From NCBI GenBank assembly GCA_009684515.1, contig WKKS01000006.1, positions 62,001 to 126,000 of the forward strand: a stretch of DNA of 64,000 nt, given 5' to 3'. Shown in pieces: positions 11,281 to 19,966 of this stretch. Both the position numbers and the translations under genes were made by a program. The notes beneath the pieces are model-generated. The model was not told where the DNA came from. It ran no database searches and saw only the letters and a program-made list of their open reading frames with translations. Each line of letters begins with the position of its first letter. Positions within the stretch are counted from its first letter, which is position 1. The DNA is from Geobacter sp. Lineage in GTDB: Bacteria; Desulfobacterota; Desulfuromonadia; Geobacterales; Pseudopelobacteraceae.

Positions 11281-11601
11281 TCAGACTGTAGCCAGGAGTG
11301 TTTCAATCGGCAGGAAAAGTAGGAGCGGGCGCTTGGGTATCGCCAAAAATCCATAGCGTTGATAGAAACTTTTTGCAGCATCAACCTTGGCATTGACAAA
11401 AAGACCGATCACCCCGGCCTGTTCGGCAATCAGGGCGGTGCGGTGAACCGCCTCGGGCAGCAACAGTTCGCCGTAACCTTTTTTCTGCTCCTTGCGCGAA
11501 ACCGCCAGGCGGGCCGGTCTCACTGCCGACAGACCATGGAGAGGTTGTTTTTTGCGTGGCTTGCGGGCTGGAATTCTTTCTTCTGTTATGGTTCTTGCCA
11601 T
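11281..11601 (-). pseudogene. Collapsed TacAT-type toxin-antitoxin remnant (antitoxin start fused to GNAT toxin C-terminus)
   Basis: 106 residues read in one frame. The first ~20 residues (MARTITEERIPARKPRKKQ) look like the start of a DUF1778 (TacA) antitoxin, including the ERI-AR pattern. From about residue 30 the protein matches the C-terminal half of a TacT-like GNAT acetyltransferase: RPARLAVSRKEQKKGYGELLL, then FYQRYGFLAIPKRPLLLFLPIETL. The whole N-terminal half of the GNAT fold is missing, as is the rest of the antitoxin. The simplest reading is an internal deletion that joined the two genes in frame. The ATG keeps a good AGGAGGTAACCC ribosome site. A functional small protein is possible but unlikely to acetylate tRNA. 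Confidence 0.65.
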
Positions 11602-11785
11602 GGGTTACCTCCTGAATCGATAGCAGTAAAATGACCCCAAAATGGCAACAAATTCTTGGGTAGGGCGCGGAGAAGATTACACGGCAAACATTAGAAGAAT
11701 ATTTTTCGGGGTGAGGGTGTGGTAGGTTTGGGCGGGGTGAATTGGAGGTGGGTATGGATAGTTATTTTCGGTACTGGGGGAAATC

Positions 11786-12352
11786 ATGAAATACAATCCC
11801 GATATTCACCATCGCCGTTCGATCCGGTTGCGGCAATACGATTATTCCTCGGCTGGAGCGTATTTCGTAACCATATGTACGCAGGGGCGGGAATGCCTGT
11901 TCGGTGAGGTTGTTGATGAGGAAATGAACTTGAATGATGCGGGGCGCATGGTGTCCGAATGGTGGTTGAAATCGTCTGACAAATTCCCGGCTGTCGCATT
12001 GGATGAATACATGATCATGCCTAATCATTTTCACGGAATCGTTGTCCTCGTAGGGGCGGACCCACGTGTCCGCCCTGATTATGGTGCGGTGGAAAATGCG
12101 GGCGGACACATGGGTCCGCCCCTACAGAGGGTTGTGCAATGGTTTAAGACCAAGACCACCAACGCATATATTCGCGGAGTCAACGAACATGGCTGGCTGC
12201 CGTTTCCCGGGCGGTTATGGCAACGCAATTATTACGAACGGGTGATCCGGGACGAACGGGAATTGGACACCGCCCGGAAATATATCCAGGAAAACCCGAT
12301 CAAATGGCATCTTGACCGGGAAAACCCGCAAAACGCAACACCGACACCGTAG
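11786..12352 (+). CDS. REP-associated tyrosine transposase (RAYT, Y1/HUH family)
   Basis: 188 residues. It starts MKYNPDIHHRRSIRLRQYDY, the usual beginning of RAYT proteins, carries the HUH pair in MPNHFHG (His81, His83), and has the C-terminal helix DTARKYIQENPIKWHL that bears the likely catalytic Tyr. RAYTs cut and join single-stranded REP palindromes and are domesticated relatives of IS200/IS605 transposases. The matching REP family is abundant in this window. Two REP units lie inside the gene itself (12050-12125) and are translated in frame, and the TAG stop is part of a third unit at 12349. Confidence 0.9.
   Translation: MKYNPDIHHRRSIRLRQYDYSSAGAYFVTICTQGRECLFGEVVDEEMNLNDAGRMVSEWWLKSSDKFPAVALDEYMIMPNHFHGIVVLVGADPRVRPDYGAVENAGGHMGPPLQRVVQWFKTKTTNAYIRGVNEHGWLPFPGRLWQRNYYERVIRDERELDTARKYIQENPIKWHLDRENPQNATPTP
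12050..12125. repeat. REP doublet (BIME) inside the RAYT coding sequence
   Basis: Unit GTAGGGGCGGACCCACGTGT... (12050-12076) followed by an inverted unit ending ...GTCCGCCCCTAC (12098-12125). Each is a palindrome with GGGCGGAC/GTCCGCCC arms. The pair stays in frame and encodes GADPRVRPDYGAVENAGGHM. Confidence 0.9.
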
Positions 12353-12442
12353 GGGCGAACCCATGTGGCCGCCCGTTTTTGCACAATGAAAACCAAGGTG
12401 GGCATAACCGAATCCGTAGGGGCGAACCCATGTGTTCGCCCG
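12349..12442 (+). repeat. Two REP units in direct orientation between RAYT and cas3
   Basis: 12349-12375 and 12416-12442, both beginning GTAGGGGCGAACCCATGTG and closing with GCCCG. The TAG of the first unit (12350-12352) is the stop codon of the RAYT gene. Unlike most loci here the two copies point the same way. Confidence 0.88.
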
Positions 12443-12528
12443 CCTTTAGGGTTGATTGTCTCGGATTATGGTGGGATGAATGGAAGGTTTTTTCAGATAT
12501 TGTGGGAAGGCGGAGTGGGGAGGCTTGG

Positions 12529-14733
12529 ATGGCTGTTGAAAAAGCGATAGCTCACTTGACGGAGGATGGCAGGGTACATGGACTGGAAGAGCATCTGCGG
12601 AGAACAGCTGAGCTTGCCGGGCAATTTGCGGCTCAATTCGGTTGCGCAGAATGGGGCAGGTTGGCAGGGTTGTGGCACGACCTGGGTAAATATTCGGAGA
12701 GGTTCCAGAAATACATTCGTTCGGTGCATGATCCGAATGCCCATGTTGGCAAAAATGGCGGGGATCACTCCACCGCCGGGGCCTTACATGCAATTGAAAC
12801 ATTAGGCCCCTTAGGCCGGATCTTTGCTTATCCAATTGCTGGTCACCATGCTGGTTTGCCAGACTGGAACGAAGGTGGCATGGCCTCGCTGGCGCAACGG
12901 CTGCAACAGAAAGAGTTGCTTGATCAAGCGCTTGCGTTGGGTATTCCTGAAGATATCCTGAATCAGGCACGACCGATGGAACGGGCCAAATCTGGCACTG
13001 AAATATCACAATCCTTTTGGTTGCGGATGTTGTTTTCCTGCGTGGTGGACGCTGATTTCCTTGATACGGAAAAGTTTTTCGACCAAGGCAAGGCACAGGA
13101 GCGAGGCGTTTATCCGCCTTTGACGGAGCTACTGCCTGTATTCAACAGCTTCATGGAAGGAATGCAGGTAAAGGCGAAAAATACACCGGTCAACGCTATC
13201 CGTGCCAATATCCTCAAACAGTGCATGTCAAAGGCACAAGAAGCGCCCGGCCTTTTTTCACTCACCGTGCCGACCGGCGGCGGCAAGACACTTTCATCGA
13301 TGGCCTTTGCCCTGAATCATGCCGTCAGGTATGGTCAGCGCCGTATCATCTACGTCATCCCCTATACCAGCATTATCGAACAGACCGCTGAACAGTTCAG
13401 AAAGGTCTGGAGTAGGTTGGAGGATGTTGTCGTCGAGCATCACAGTAATCTGGATGTGGACGATGAACAACGCGACAGCGCCCGTTCTCGCCTCGCCTGC
13501 GAGAATTGGGATGCCCCAATTATCGTTACTACCACGGTCCAGTTTTTTGAATCCCTCTTTGCCAGCCGTACCAGCCGTTGCCGCAAGCTGCACAATATTG
13601 CCGGGAGTGTGGTCATTCTCGATGAGGCGCAACTTCTGCCACCCGACTTTCTGAACCCCATTCTTGAGGTGCTTACTGAGCTTCAGAAAAACTATGGCGT
13701 AACCATTCTCTTCAGTACTGCTACCCAACCGGCTCTTGGCCCGCACGCATCCCCCGACTTTAACTTCAAGGGACTCTCTGGTGTGGCGGAGATCATGGAA
13801 AATCCGGCAGCACTTTTCAGTCAATTGAAACGGACCGAGGTTGCGATTCTGGGGAATTTGCAGGAACCTCAGGGGTGGGATGCTGTGGCGGAACGTTTAA
13901 AAGGACATAATTCAGTATTATGCGTTGTCAGCCGCCGAGATGATGCCCGCACCCTGTGGGAAATGATGCCGGAAGGGACATTTCACCTCTCGGCCATCAT
14001 GTGTGGCGCACACCGGTCGGACAAGATCACGGAGATCAAACAGCGCCTTAAGGAAGAGAAACCGGTGAGAGTAATCAGCACTCAATTGGTTGAAGCCGGG
14101 GTAGACGTAGATTTTCCGGTGGTGTACCGCTCGCTGGCCGGTCTTGATTCCATTGCCCAGGCAGCCGGACGATGTAATCGTGAAGGCCTGCTGGAAAAAG
14201 GTGATGTCTTTGTCTTTGCCTCATCGAGCAAAATTCCGGTTGGGCACTTGTCGCAGGCGGCGGAAATTGGCCGCTCCCTGCTTGCCGCGCACGGAGACGT
14301 GGCGTTGTCACCGGAATATTTTGAGGCATTTTTCCGACAGTTTTACTGGGTGCGTGGGGGCCGCCTGGACAAGGAGAAAATCATCAATCTGCTACAGAAC
14401 GATTCCCAACTCAGGTTCAGTTTCCGGGAAGCGGCACATAAGTTCAAACTGATCGACGAAGCGGCCCAGGCCCAGGTTATTGTCCGCTATCAAAATGGCG
14501 AACTGCTGGCACAATTGGAACGGGAGCAGCCGGATCGTTGGTTGAGGCGCAAGCTGCAGCGGTACGTGGTCAATCTGCCACGCCGTCTGCATGGTCAATT
14601 ACTGGCCTCCGGCGCGATACGTGAAATCTATTCCGGCATATTTATTCAAAGTCACGGGGCGCTCTATGACGAAAACCTGGGGTTTTGTCCTGATAAATCA
14701 ATTGTGTACGAGCCTGATGAGTTGATGTGTTAA
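12529..14733 (+). CDS. cas3: CRISPR-associated helicase/nuclease Cas3, type I-C
   Basis: 734 residues from the ATG at 12529. N-terminal HD nuclease with His50-Asp51 in LWHDLGKYSERFQKYI, then GDHSTAG and GHHAGLPDW; superfamily 2 helicase with Walker A VPTGGGKTLSS (about 247-257), Walker B VILDEAQLLPP, motif III STATQPAL and motif VI region QAAGRCNREG. Cas3 is recruited by Cascade and degrades the displaced target strand. The frame opens further upstream but that part translates REP sequence (RRGEPMCSPAF); GGGGAGGCTTGG before 12529 supports the shorter start. First gene of a complete I-C operon. Confidence 0.95.
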   Translation: MAVEKAIAHLTEDGRVHGLEEHLRRTAELAGQFAAQFGCAEWGRLAGLWHDLGKYSERFQKYIRSVHDPNAHVGKNGGDHSTAGALHAIETLGPLGRIFAYPIAGHHAGLPDWNEGGMASLAQRLQQKELLDQALALGIPEDILNQARPMERAKSGTEISQSFWLRMLFSCVVDADFLDTEKFFDQGKAQERGVYPPLTELLPVFNSFMEGMQVKAKNTPVNAIRANILKQCMSKAQEAPGLFSLTVPTGGGKTLSSMAFALNHAVRYGQRRIIYVIPYTSIIEQTAEQFRKVWSRLEDVVVEHHSNLDVDDEQRDSARSRLACENWDAPIIVTTTVQFFESLFASRTSRCRKLHNIAGSVVILDEAQLLPPDFLNPILEVLTELQKNYGVTILFSTATQPALGPHASPDFNFKGLSGVAEIMENPAALFSQLKRTEVAILGNLQEPQGWDAVAERLKGHNSVLCVVSRRDDARTLWEMMPEGTFHLSAIMCGAHRSDKITEIKQRLKEEKPVRVISTQLVEAGVDVDFPVVYRSLAGLDSIAQAAGRCNREGLLEKGDVFVFASSSKIPVGHLSQAAEIGRSLLAAHGDVALSPEYFEAFFRQFYWVRGGRLDKEKIINLLQNDSQLRFSFREAAHKFKLIDEAAQAQVIVRYQNGELLAQLEREQPDRWLRRKLQRYVVNLPRRLHGQLLASGAIREIYSGIFIQSHGALYDENLGFCPDKSIVYEPDELMC

Positions 14734-14752
14734 TAGACTGAAAGGAGGAACC

Positions 14753-15439
14753 ATGAATGAATCAGCAACGAAAAGCCGCCTGTTGCGGTTGAAGGTCTGG
14801 GGCGAGAATGCCTGCTTTACACGACCGGAGATGAAGGTCGAGCGGGTTTCATACGACGTCATGACCCCATCGGCGGCGCGGGGTGTGCTGGAGGCGATCC
14901 TCTGGAAACCGGCCATTCGCTGGCATGTGGAGCAAATTGACGTGCTCAAGCCGATCCGTTGGGAATCTGTGCGACGCAATGAGGTGGGAAGCGTCATGTC
15001 GCCCCGGACACCGCACCTGTTCATCGAAGATCAGCGCCAGCAACGGGCCGGGTTGTTCCTGCGGGATGTGGCCTACACCATTCATGCCCGTTTCGAGATG
15101 ACCGGCAAAGCTGGATCGGAAGACACGACGATCAAGTTTCAGGAGATGTTTCTGCGCCGGGCTGAAAAGGGGCAAAGTTTTAACCAGCCATTTCTCGGCT
15201 GCCGGGAATTTACGGCCTTTTTCGAGCCGGTATTCCACGATCAGGCACTACCGGAGCCAATCCGGGAAAGCCCTGACCTTGGCTGGATGCTGTATGACAT
15301 CGCCCATGACAACAGGGCCGATAAGGCAAAAAATGCCCATTTCTGCAGCGATGGCTGCCGCCCGCTCTTCTTTCGGGCCAGTCTGGATAATGGCCGCTTG
15401 AAGGTGCCGTCACTCGACAGCCAGGAGGTGCGCGGATGA
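14753..15439 (+). CDS. cas5c: Cas5c (Cas5d), crRNA-processing endoribonuclease of type I-C
   Basis: 228 residues. Starts after a GAAAGGAGG ribosome site. Family features seen: RLKVWGENACFTRPEMKVERVSYDVMTPSAARGVLEAILWKP near the N-terminus and FQEMFLRRAEKGQSFNQPFLGCREF in the middle. In type I-C systems Cas5c replaces Cas6: it cuts the pre-crRNA at the base of the repeat hairpin and stays on the 5' handle of the crRNA in Cascade. No cas6 is found in the locus, which fits. It overlaps cas8c as ATGA. Confidence 0.95.
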   Translation: MNESATKSRLLRLKVWGENACFTRPEMKVERVSYDVMTPSAARGVLEAILWKPAIRWHVEQIDVLKPIRWESVRRNEVGSVMSPRTPHLFIEDQRQQRAGLFLRDVAYTIHARFEMTGKAGSEDTTIKFQEMFLRRAEKGQSFNQPFLGCREFTAFFEPVFHDQALPEPIRESPDLGWMLYDIAHDNRADKAKNAHFCSDGCRPLFFRASLDNGRLKVPSLDSQEVRG

Positions 15440-17190
15440 TTCTACAGGCGCTGAATGGCTATTATCGGCGGATGGCTGAAGAAGGCAATCAAGATGTCGC
15501 GCCGGAAGGCTTTGAACAGAAGGAAATCCCATTTCTTGTTGTGCTGAATCAACAAGGCGAGTGCGTCGGGCTTCAGGATACCCGTGAAGGAGAGGGGAAG
15601 AAAAAAACGGGTCGTCTGTTTACCGTACCCAAAGGCGTCAAGAAGACCAGCGGCATTGCCGCAAACTTTCTGTGGGACACCTCCAACTATGCTCTTGGTA
15701 TCCCGAAACCTGATCCAAAAAAAAATCCAGATCAACTGGCTGAAAAGGCGAAGGAACAATTAAAGAGCTTCATTGACGTAATTCGTGTGCAATTCCCGGA
15801 ACCGCCTGAAGATACGGGCATTCAGGCAGTGCTAACGTTTCTTGAGCGAGGTGATTTTACCGCGCTTGAATCATATTCGGCTTGGCAGGAAATTTCGGAT
15901 ACCGGGCCAATTGTAAGTTTCCGCTATGAAAGCGACACCTGCCTTGTCTGTCAACGTGAGAGCGTTAAACGCGTGATTACCGGTGACGCAAAACAGGGAA
16001 CACCCTCGGTAGAAGCACACCCATGCCTTGTTACGGGTGATCTAGATGTTCCGGTACGTCTCCATACGGCAATAAAGGGTGTTTGGGGGGCACAAAGCTC
16101 CGGGGCAAACATCGTGTCATTCAATCTGGAAGCGTTTCGCTCATTCGGCAAGGAACAGGGCTACAATGCGCCGGTGGGTAAACGGGCTGAATTCGCCTAT
16201 ACCACCGCACTCAACAGGATGCTGCTAAAAGGTTCCCGCCAACGTCTTCAGGTAGGTGATTGCAGCACTGTATTCTGGGCTGAACGGAAGAGCCCACTGG
16301 AAGACATTTTTGCCGATGTGTTTGGTGAACCGTCCAAGGAAAATCCTGACCAACAGAATGCTGCTGTTCTGGAGCTGTTTAAGGCTCCTGATGCAGGCGC
16401 ACCGCCGCTGGACGAGGACTTAACACCTTTCTTTGTCCTTGGGCTTGCTCCCAATGCTGCCCGTATTGCGGTTCGTTTCTGGTATCCGGGAACAGTGGGG
16501 GAAGCGGCGCAGCATATCAAGCAGCATTTTGGAGATTGTGCCATTGTTCATGGTCCGAAACAGCCTCCGTATCTTTCGCTCTTTCGGCTGCTGGTATCAA
16601 CAGCAACCCAGGGCAAGTCGGAGAATATCCCGCCGAATCTGGCCGGTGACTTCATGAAGGCTATCCTTACCGGCGGATCATATCCACGGACATTGCTCGC
16701 CTCTGCAATTCGCCGCTGCCGTGCTGAGCAGGATGTCACCTATCCACGCGCAGCGCTCATCAAAGCGTTTCTGTCTCGTGAATCACGTTTGAATGTAAAC
16801 AATAAAACTGAGAAGGAGGTCGGCATGTCACTCGATACCAACAACACCAATCCGGGTTATTTGCTGGGAAGGCTTTTTGCTGTACTGGAAAAAGCACAGG
16901 AGAGCGCCAGCCCTGGCATTAACGCCACTATTCGCGACCGGTTTTACGGTGCGGCATCCGGTACACCGGTAGCGGTGTTTCCCCATTTGTTGAAACTCAA
17001 GGTTCATCATATCGCCAAGCTGGAGAATCGCGGTCAGGCAGTGAACCTGGAAAAACTGATTGGCGAGATCATGGAAAAGGTGGTGGCTGAAAAGGCTTTC
17101 CCGGCTCATCTCAGCCTTCATGATCAAGGTTGTTTTGCGGTCGGCTATTACCATCAGCGCCAAGACTTTTTTACCAAAAAAGAACAATAA
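15436..17190 (+). CDS. cas8c: Cas8c, large subunit of type I-C Cascade
   Basis: 584 residues, start overlapping the cas5c stop. The family pattern is clear: [17 protein letters not shown] at the start, [23 protein letters not shown] near residue 75, a zinc-type pair DTCLVCQRE (about 170), and WAERK / PDAGAP further on. Cas8c recognises the PAM and contacts the 5' end of the crRNA. The C-terminal helical part is also made as a separate small subunit from an internal start at 16825. The unrelated-looking spacing of 31 bases to cas7c carries an AAAGGAGAATC ribosome site. Confidence 0.94.
   Translation: MILQALNGYYRRMAEEGNQDVAPEGFEQKEIPFLVVLNQQGECVGLQDTREGEGKKKTGRLFTVPKGVKKTSGIAANFLWDTSNYALGIPKPDPKKNPDQLAEKAKEQLKSFIDVIRVQFPEPPEDTGIQAVLTFLERGDFTALESYSAWQEISDTGPIVSFRYESDTCLVCQRESVKRVITGDAKQGTPSVEAHPCLVTGDLDVPVRLHTAIKGVWGAQSSGANIVSFNLEAFRSFGKEQGYNAPVGKRAEFAYTTALNRMLLKGSRQRLQVGDCSTVFWAERKSPLEDIFADVFGEPSKENPDQQNAAVLELFKAPDAGAPPLDEDLTPFFVLGLAPNAARIAVRFWYPGTVGEAAQHIKQHFGDCAIVHGPKQPPYLSLFRLLVSTATQGKSENIPPNLAGDFMKAILTGGSYPRTLLASAIRRCRAEQDVTYPRAALIKAFLSRESRLNVNNKTEKEVGMSLDTNNTNPGYLLGRLFAVLEKAQESASPGINATIRDRFYGAASGTPVAVFPHLLKLKVHHIAKLENRGQAVNLEKLIGEIMEKVVAEKAFPAHLSLHDQGCFAVGYYHQRQDFFTKKEQ
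16825..17190 (+). CDS. cas11c: Cas11c small subunit, translated from an internal start inside cas8c
   Basis: An ATG at 16825, in the cas8c frame, is preceded by a near-perfect ribosome site (GAGAAGGAGGTCGGC). It gives a 121-residue, mostly helical product starting [21 protein letters not shown] and sharing the cas8c stop. Independent translation of the small subunit from within cas8c is established for type I-C and related systems. Here the evidence is the position, the strength of the ribosome site, and the fit of size. Several copies would line the Cascade belly and stabilise the R-loop. Confidence 0.85.
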   Translation: MSLDTNNTNPGYLLGRLFAVLEKAQESASPGINATIRDRFYGAASGTPVAVFPHLLKLKVHHIAKLENRGQAVNLEKLIGEIMEKVVAEKAFPAHLSLHDQGCFAVGYYHQRQDFFTKKEQ

Positions 17191-17221
17191 CCATAACCAT
17201 ACAAATCAAAGGAGAATCACC

Positions 17222-18082
17222 ATGAGCAACCTTATTCAGAATCGTTATGATTTCATACTCTTTTTCGACGTGAAAGACGGTAACCCCAATGGTGATCCGG
17301 ATGCCGGAAACATGCCCCGTATCGATCCCGAAACCGGCCATGGCCTGGTAACGGATGTCTGCCTCAAACGCAAGGTGAGAAACTTTGTCCAGTTGGCAAA
17401 AGGATGTTCGGAAACATTCGATATCTTCGTTAAAGAGAAGGCAATTCTCAATAACCTGATTGCCGATGCCCATAAGGATGAATCAGTCAAGGGTAAGGAG
17501 AAAGGGGAGAAAACCGAGGCCGCACGGCAAGTAATGTGTCGGAAATACTATGATGTGCGAACGTTCGGTGCTGTCATGTCCACCGGAGAAAATGCCGGTC
17601 AGGTACGCGGACCGGTGCAGCTCACTTTCTCCCGCAGTGTGGATCAGGTGGTGCCGCTGGAACATAGCATCACTCGCATGGCTGTTGCCACCGAAGCCGA
17701 GGCGGAGAAGCAGCAGGGAGACAACCGCACCATGGGGCGCAAATTCACGGTTCCTTATGCCCTCTATCGCTGTCACGGCTTTATATCCGCGCCGTTGGCC
17801 GCGCAAACCGGCTTTGGCCAAGAAGATCTTGAATTGTTCTGGCAGGCGCTGATTAACATGTTCGAGCACGACCGCTCTGCTGCCCGTGGTCAGATGTCGG
17901 CGCGTAAGCTGGTTGTGTTCAAGCATGATTCAAGCATGGGCAATGCTCCGGCTCACACCCTTTTTGATCTGGTAACCGCCGAGGCAGAAGAAGCGCCGGC
18001 GCGCAGCTTTGACCAGTACAATGTTTTTGTGCCGACCCAGGAAAATATGCCTGCTGGTGTGACGGTGATTGAAAAATTATAA
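17222..18082 (+). CDS. cas7c: Cas7c (Csd2), Cascade backbone subunit
   Basis: 286 residues from the ATG at 17222. It begins [30 protein letters not shown], the typical Csd2 start, followed by [16 protein letters not shown] and later [29 protein letters not shown]. Six or seven copies coat the crRNA spacer in type I-C Cascade. The frame is open for 54 codons upstream into cas8c, but GGAGAATCACC lies just before the chosen ATG. Followed by two REP units and rhuM. Confidence 0.95.
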   Translation: MSNLIQNRYDFILFFDVKDGNPNGDPDAGNMPRIDPETGHGLVTDVCLKRKVRNFVQLAKGCSETFDIFVKEKAILNNLIADAHKDESVKGKEKGEKTEAARQVMCRKYYDVRTFGAVMSTGENAGQVRGPVQLTFSRSVDQVVPLEHSITRMAVATEAEAEKQQGDNRTMGRKFTVPYALYRCHGFISAPLAAQTGFGQEDLELFWQALINMFEHDRSAARGQMSARKLVVFKHDSSMGNAPAHTLFDLVTAEAEEAPARSFDQYNVFVPTQENMPAGVTVIEKL

Positions 18083-18097
18083 ACCAACTTCAAGACC

Positions 18098-18165
18098 GGG
18101 CGAACACATAGGTTCGCCCCTACGCGACGCCAAAAATCTCGGCGGCCACACGGAGCCGCCCCTAC
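18098..18165 (-). repeat. Two REP units between cas7c and rhuM
   Basis: 18098-18123 (GGGCGAACACATAGG...GCCCCTAC) and 18140-18165 (CGGCGGCCACACGG...GCCCCTAC). Both read as minus-strand units of the GTAGGGGC family. Confidence 0.88.
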
Positions 18166-18178
18166 AAAGGCAACTGAC

Positions 18179-19222
18179 ATGAAAAAACAGAAAAACCTCA
18201 TCCCTACCACCGGCGAATTCATTCTCTACCAGACCGAGGACGGGCGTACCAGGATTGAAGCAAGGTTTCATGGTGAAACAGTCTGGCTTTCACTCAACCA
18301 GATGGTTGGCCTGTTTCAGCGGGATAAGTCGGTTATCTCCAAGCATATTCGAAATATCTTCAACGAAGGCGAATTGATGCGGGCGGCAGTTGTTGCAAAT
18401 TTTGCAACAACTGCCGCAGACGGCAAAACCTATCAGGTTGATCATTACAATCTCGACATGATCATCTCTGTTGGCTACCGGGTAAAGTCCCATCGCGGCA
18501 CCCAGTTTCGTCAGTGGGCGACCGGTCTGTTGAGCGAATACCTGCTTAAGGGCTTTGCTATGGATGACGAACGCCTGAAAAACCCGCCGGGCAGAGGTCA
18601 GAAGGATTATTTCGATGAACAACTGGAGCGGATTCGGGATATCCGCTCTTCGGAGCGGCGCTTTTACCAGAAGGTGCTGGATATTTATGCGACAAGTGTC
18701 GACTATTCACCGAATACGGAGATATCGCAGCAGTTTTTTGCCACGGTGCAGAACAAGATGCATTGGGCCTGCCACGGCCACACTGCTGCTGAAGTGATTC
18801 ATCAAAGGGCTAATGCGGACAAGCCGTACATGGGGCTTGTTACGACACGACCCGGCGGCATCGTGCGGAAAGAGGATGTCGCCATTGCCAAAAACTATCT
18901 CACGGAAGATGAGCTTCATGGACTCAACCGGATTGTGTCTGCCTACATAGATTTTGCCGAGCTCCAGGCGTTGCGGCGCAAGCAGATGACCATGAATGAA
19001 TGGATCGCCAAACTGGATGATTTCCTGAAACTTTCGGAGCATGAGCTTTTGGAGCATGCCGGCACTATTTCCGCTGAAACGGCAAAAGAAAAAGCGGAAG
19101 TGGAATACGAGCGTTACCGCAGCATGACAGACAGGCTGCCACGTCCGGTTGATCTGGACTTTTTAGAAGCGTCAAAAAGGATTGAGATACGAAGCAAAAA
19201 GGGGAAAACACATGATTCCTGA
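18179..19222 (+). CDS. rhuM: RhuM-family protein inserted in the cas operon
   Basis: 347 residues. Matches the virulence RhuM family: GEFILYQTEDGRTRIEARFHGETVWLSLNQMVGLFQRDKSVISKHIRNIF at the start (a Bro-N/KilA-like DNA-binding-type region), then YNLDMIISVGYRVKSHRGTQFRQWA, and ANADKPYMGLVTTRPGG. RhuM was named from a Salmonella pathogenicity island; its biochemical role is unknown. It sits between cas7c and cas4, overlaps the cas4 start by 11 bases, and shares the operon strand, so it would be co-transcribed and coupled. REP units precede it. It is not a standard type I-C gene. Confidence 0.88.
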   Translation: MKKQKNLIPTTGEFILYQTEDGRTRIEARFHGETVWLSLNQMVGLFQRDKSVISKHIRNIFNEGELMRAAVVANFATTAADGKTYQVDHYNLDMIISVGYRVKSHRGTQFRQWATGLLSEYLLKGFAMDDERLKNPPGRGQKDYFDEQLERIRDIRSSERRFYQKVLDIYATSVDYSPNTEISQQFFATVQNKMHWACHGHTAAEVIHQRANADKPYMGLVTTRPGGIVRKEDVAIAKNYLTEDELHGLNRIVSAYIDFAELQALRRKQMTMNEWIAKLDDFLKLSEHELLEHAGTISAETAKEKAEVEYERYRSMTDRLPRPVDLDFLEASKRIEIRSKKGKTHDS

Positions 19223-19829
19223 AACAACCGACCCAATCATGCTCTCCGCTCTGGAGCATTACGCCTACTGCCCGCGACAGTGCGCCTTGATCCATGTTGA
19301 GCAGGTCTGGAGTGAAAATCTCTACACCATGCGCGGCCGGGACGTGCATGAACGTGTGGACGAAATTTCAGGACACGAACTGGCAGGAGTCCGCTTCGAA
19401 CGGGCGCTTCCCATCTGGTGCCGCAGGCTGAATCTGACCGGCAAGGCCGATCTGGTGGAGTTCCACGGCGATGTTCCTTATCCGGTGGAGTATAAGTCGG
19501 GGAGCCACCGCAAGGGAACCCCGGAAACCATCCAGCTTTGCGCCCAGGCGCTCTGTCTGGAGGAGATGTTCGGCGTGCCGGTGGAGAAGGGGGCGCTCTA
19601 CTGGCATGGATCACGTGAGCGGCGGGAGGTGGTCTTTACTCATGACATGCGCGAGCATGTAGAGGCGCTTGTTGCTGATGTGCGCGATATGCTGGAGAAA
19701 CGAATTGTACCTCCGCCGGTGAACGACAAGCGTTGCGAAGACTGTTCGTTAAAGGAATCATGCCTGCCCACGGTAGTTGCCGAACGTCAGCGATTTCACC
19801 GGGCAGCGGGCAGCCTGTTTGAAATGTAG
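19212..19829 (+). CDS. cas4: Cas4 exonuclease/adaptation protein
   Basis: 205 residues from the ATG at 19212. An N-terminal Cys pair in YAYCPRQCALIH (Cys20, Cys24) and a C-terminal cluster CEDCSLKESC form the 4Fe-4S site; RecB-type nuclease motifs are seen in GKADLVEF and YPVEYKSGSHRKG. Cas4 trims prespacers and selects PAM-containing ends together with Cas1-Cas2. Its start lies inside the rhuM 3' end. Its stop codon TAG (19827-19829) belongs to a REP unit, so the native C-terminus may have been altered by one or a few residues. Confidence 0.93.
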   Translation: MIPETTDPIMLSALEHYAYCPRQCALIHVEQVWSENLYTMRGRDVHERVDEISGHELAGVRFERALPIWCRRLNLTGKADLVEFHGDVPYPVEYKSGSHRKGTPETIQLCAQALCLEEMFGVPVEKGALYWHGSRERREVVFTHDMREHVEALVADVRDMLEKRIVPPPVNDKRCEDCSLKESCLPTVVAERQRFHRAAGSLFEM

Positions 19830-19942
19830 GGGCGAATCTTGTATTCGCCCGCTTGTGATCGGACCAACGAAAAAACCGCCACAAACAGAAATACGAGGGT
19901 GATTACAAACAACACCAGGGCGATCACAAGGATCGCCCCTAC
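19826..19942. repeat. REP doublet between cas4 and cas1
   Basis: 19826-19851 (GTAGGGGCGAATCTTGTATT...) and inverted 19917-19942 (...GGATCGCCCCTAC). A degenerate half unit (GAGGGTGATTACAAAC) lies between them. The TAG of the first unit ends cas4. Confidence 0.87.
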
Positions 19943-19966
19943 GAAAATGCACAAAAAGGGGACTCT

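Noticed and set aside
12379..12528. N-terminal extension of cas3 by 50 residues
   Set aside because: The extra part translates a REP unit and intergenic DNA; a better ribosome site precedes the ATG at 12529 and the HD domain starts soon after.
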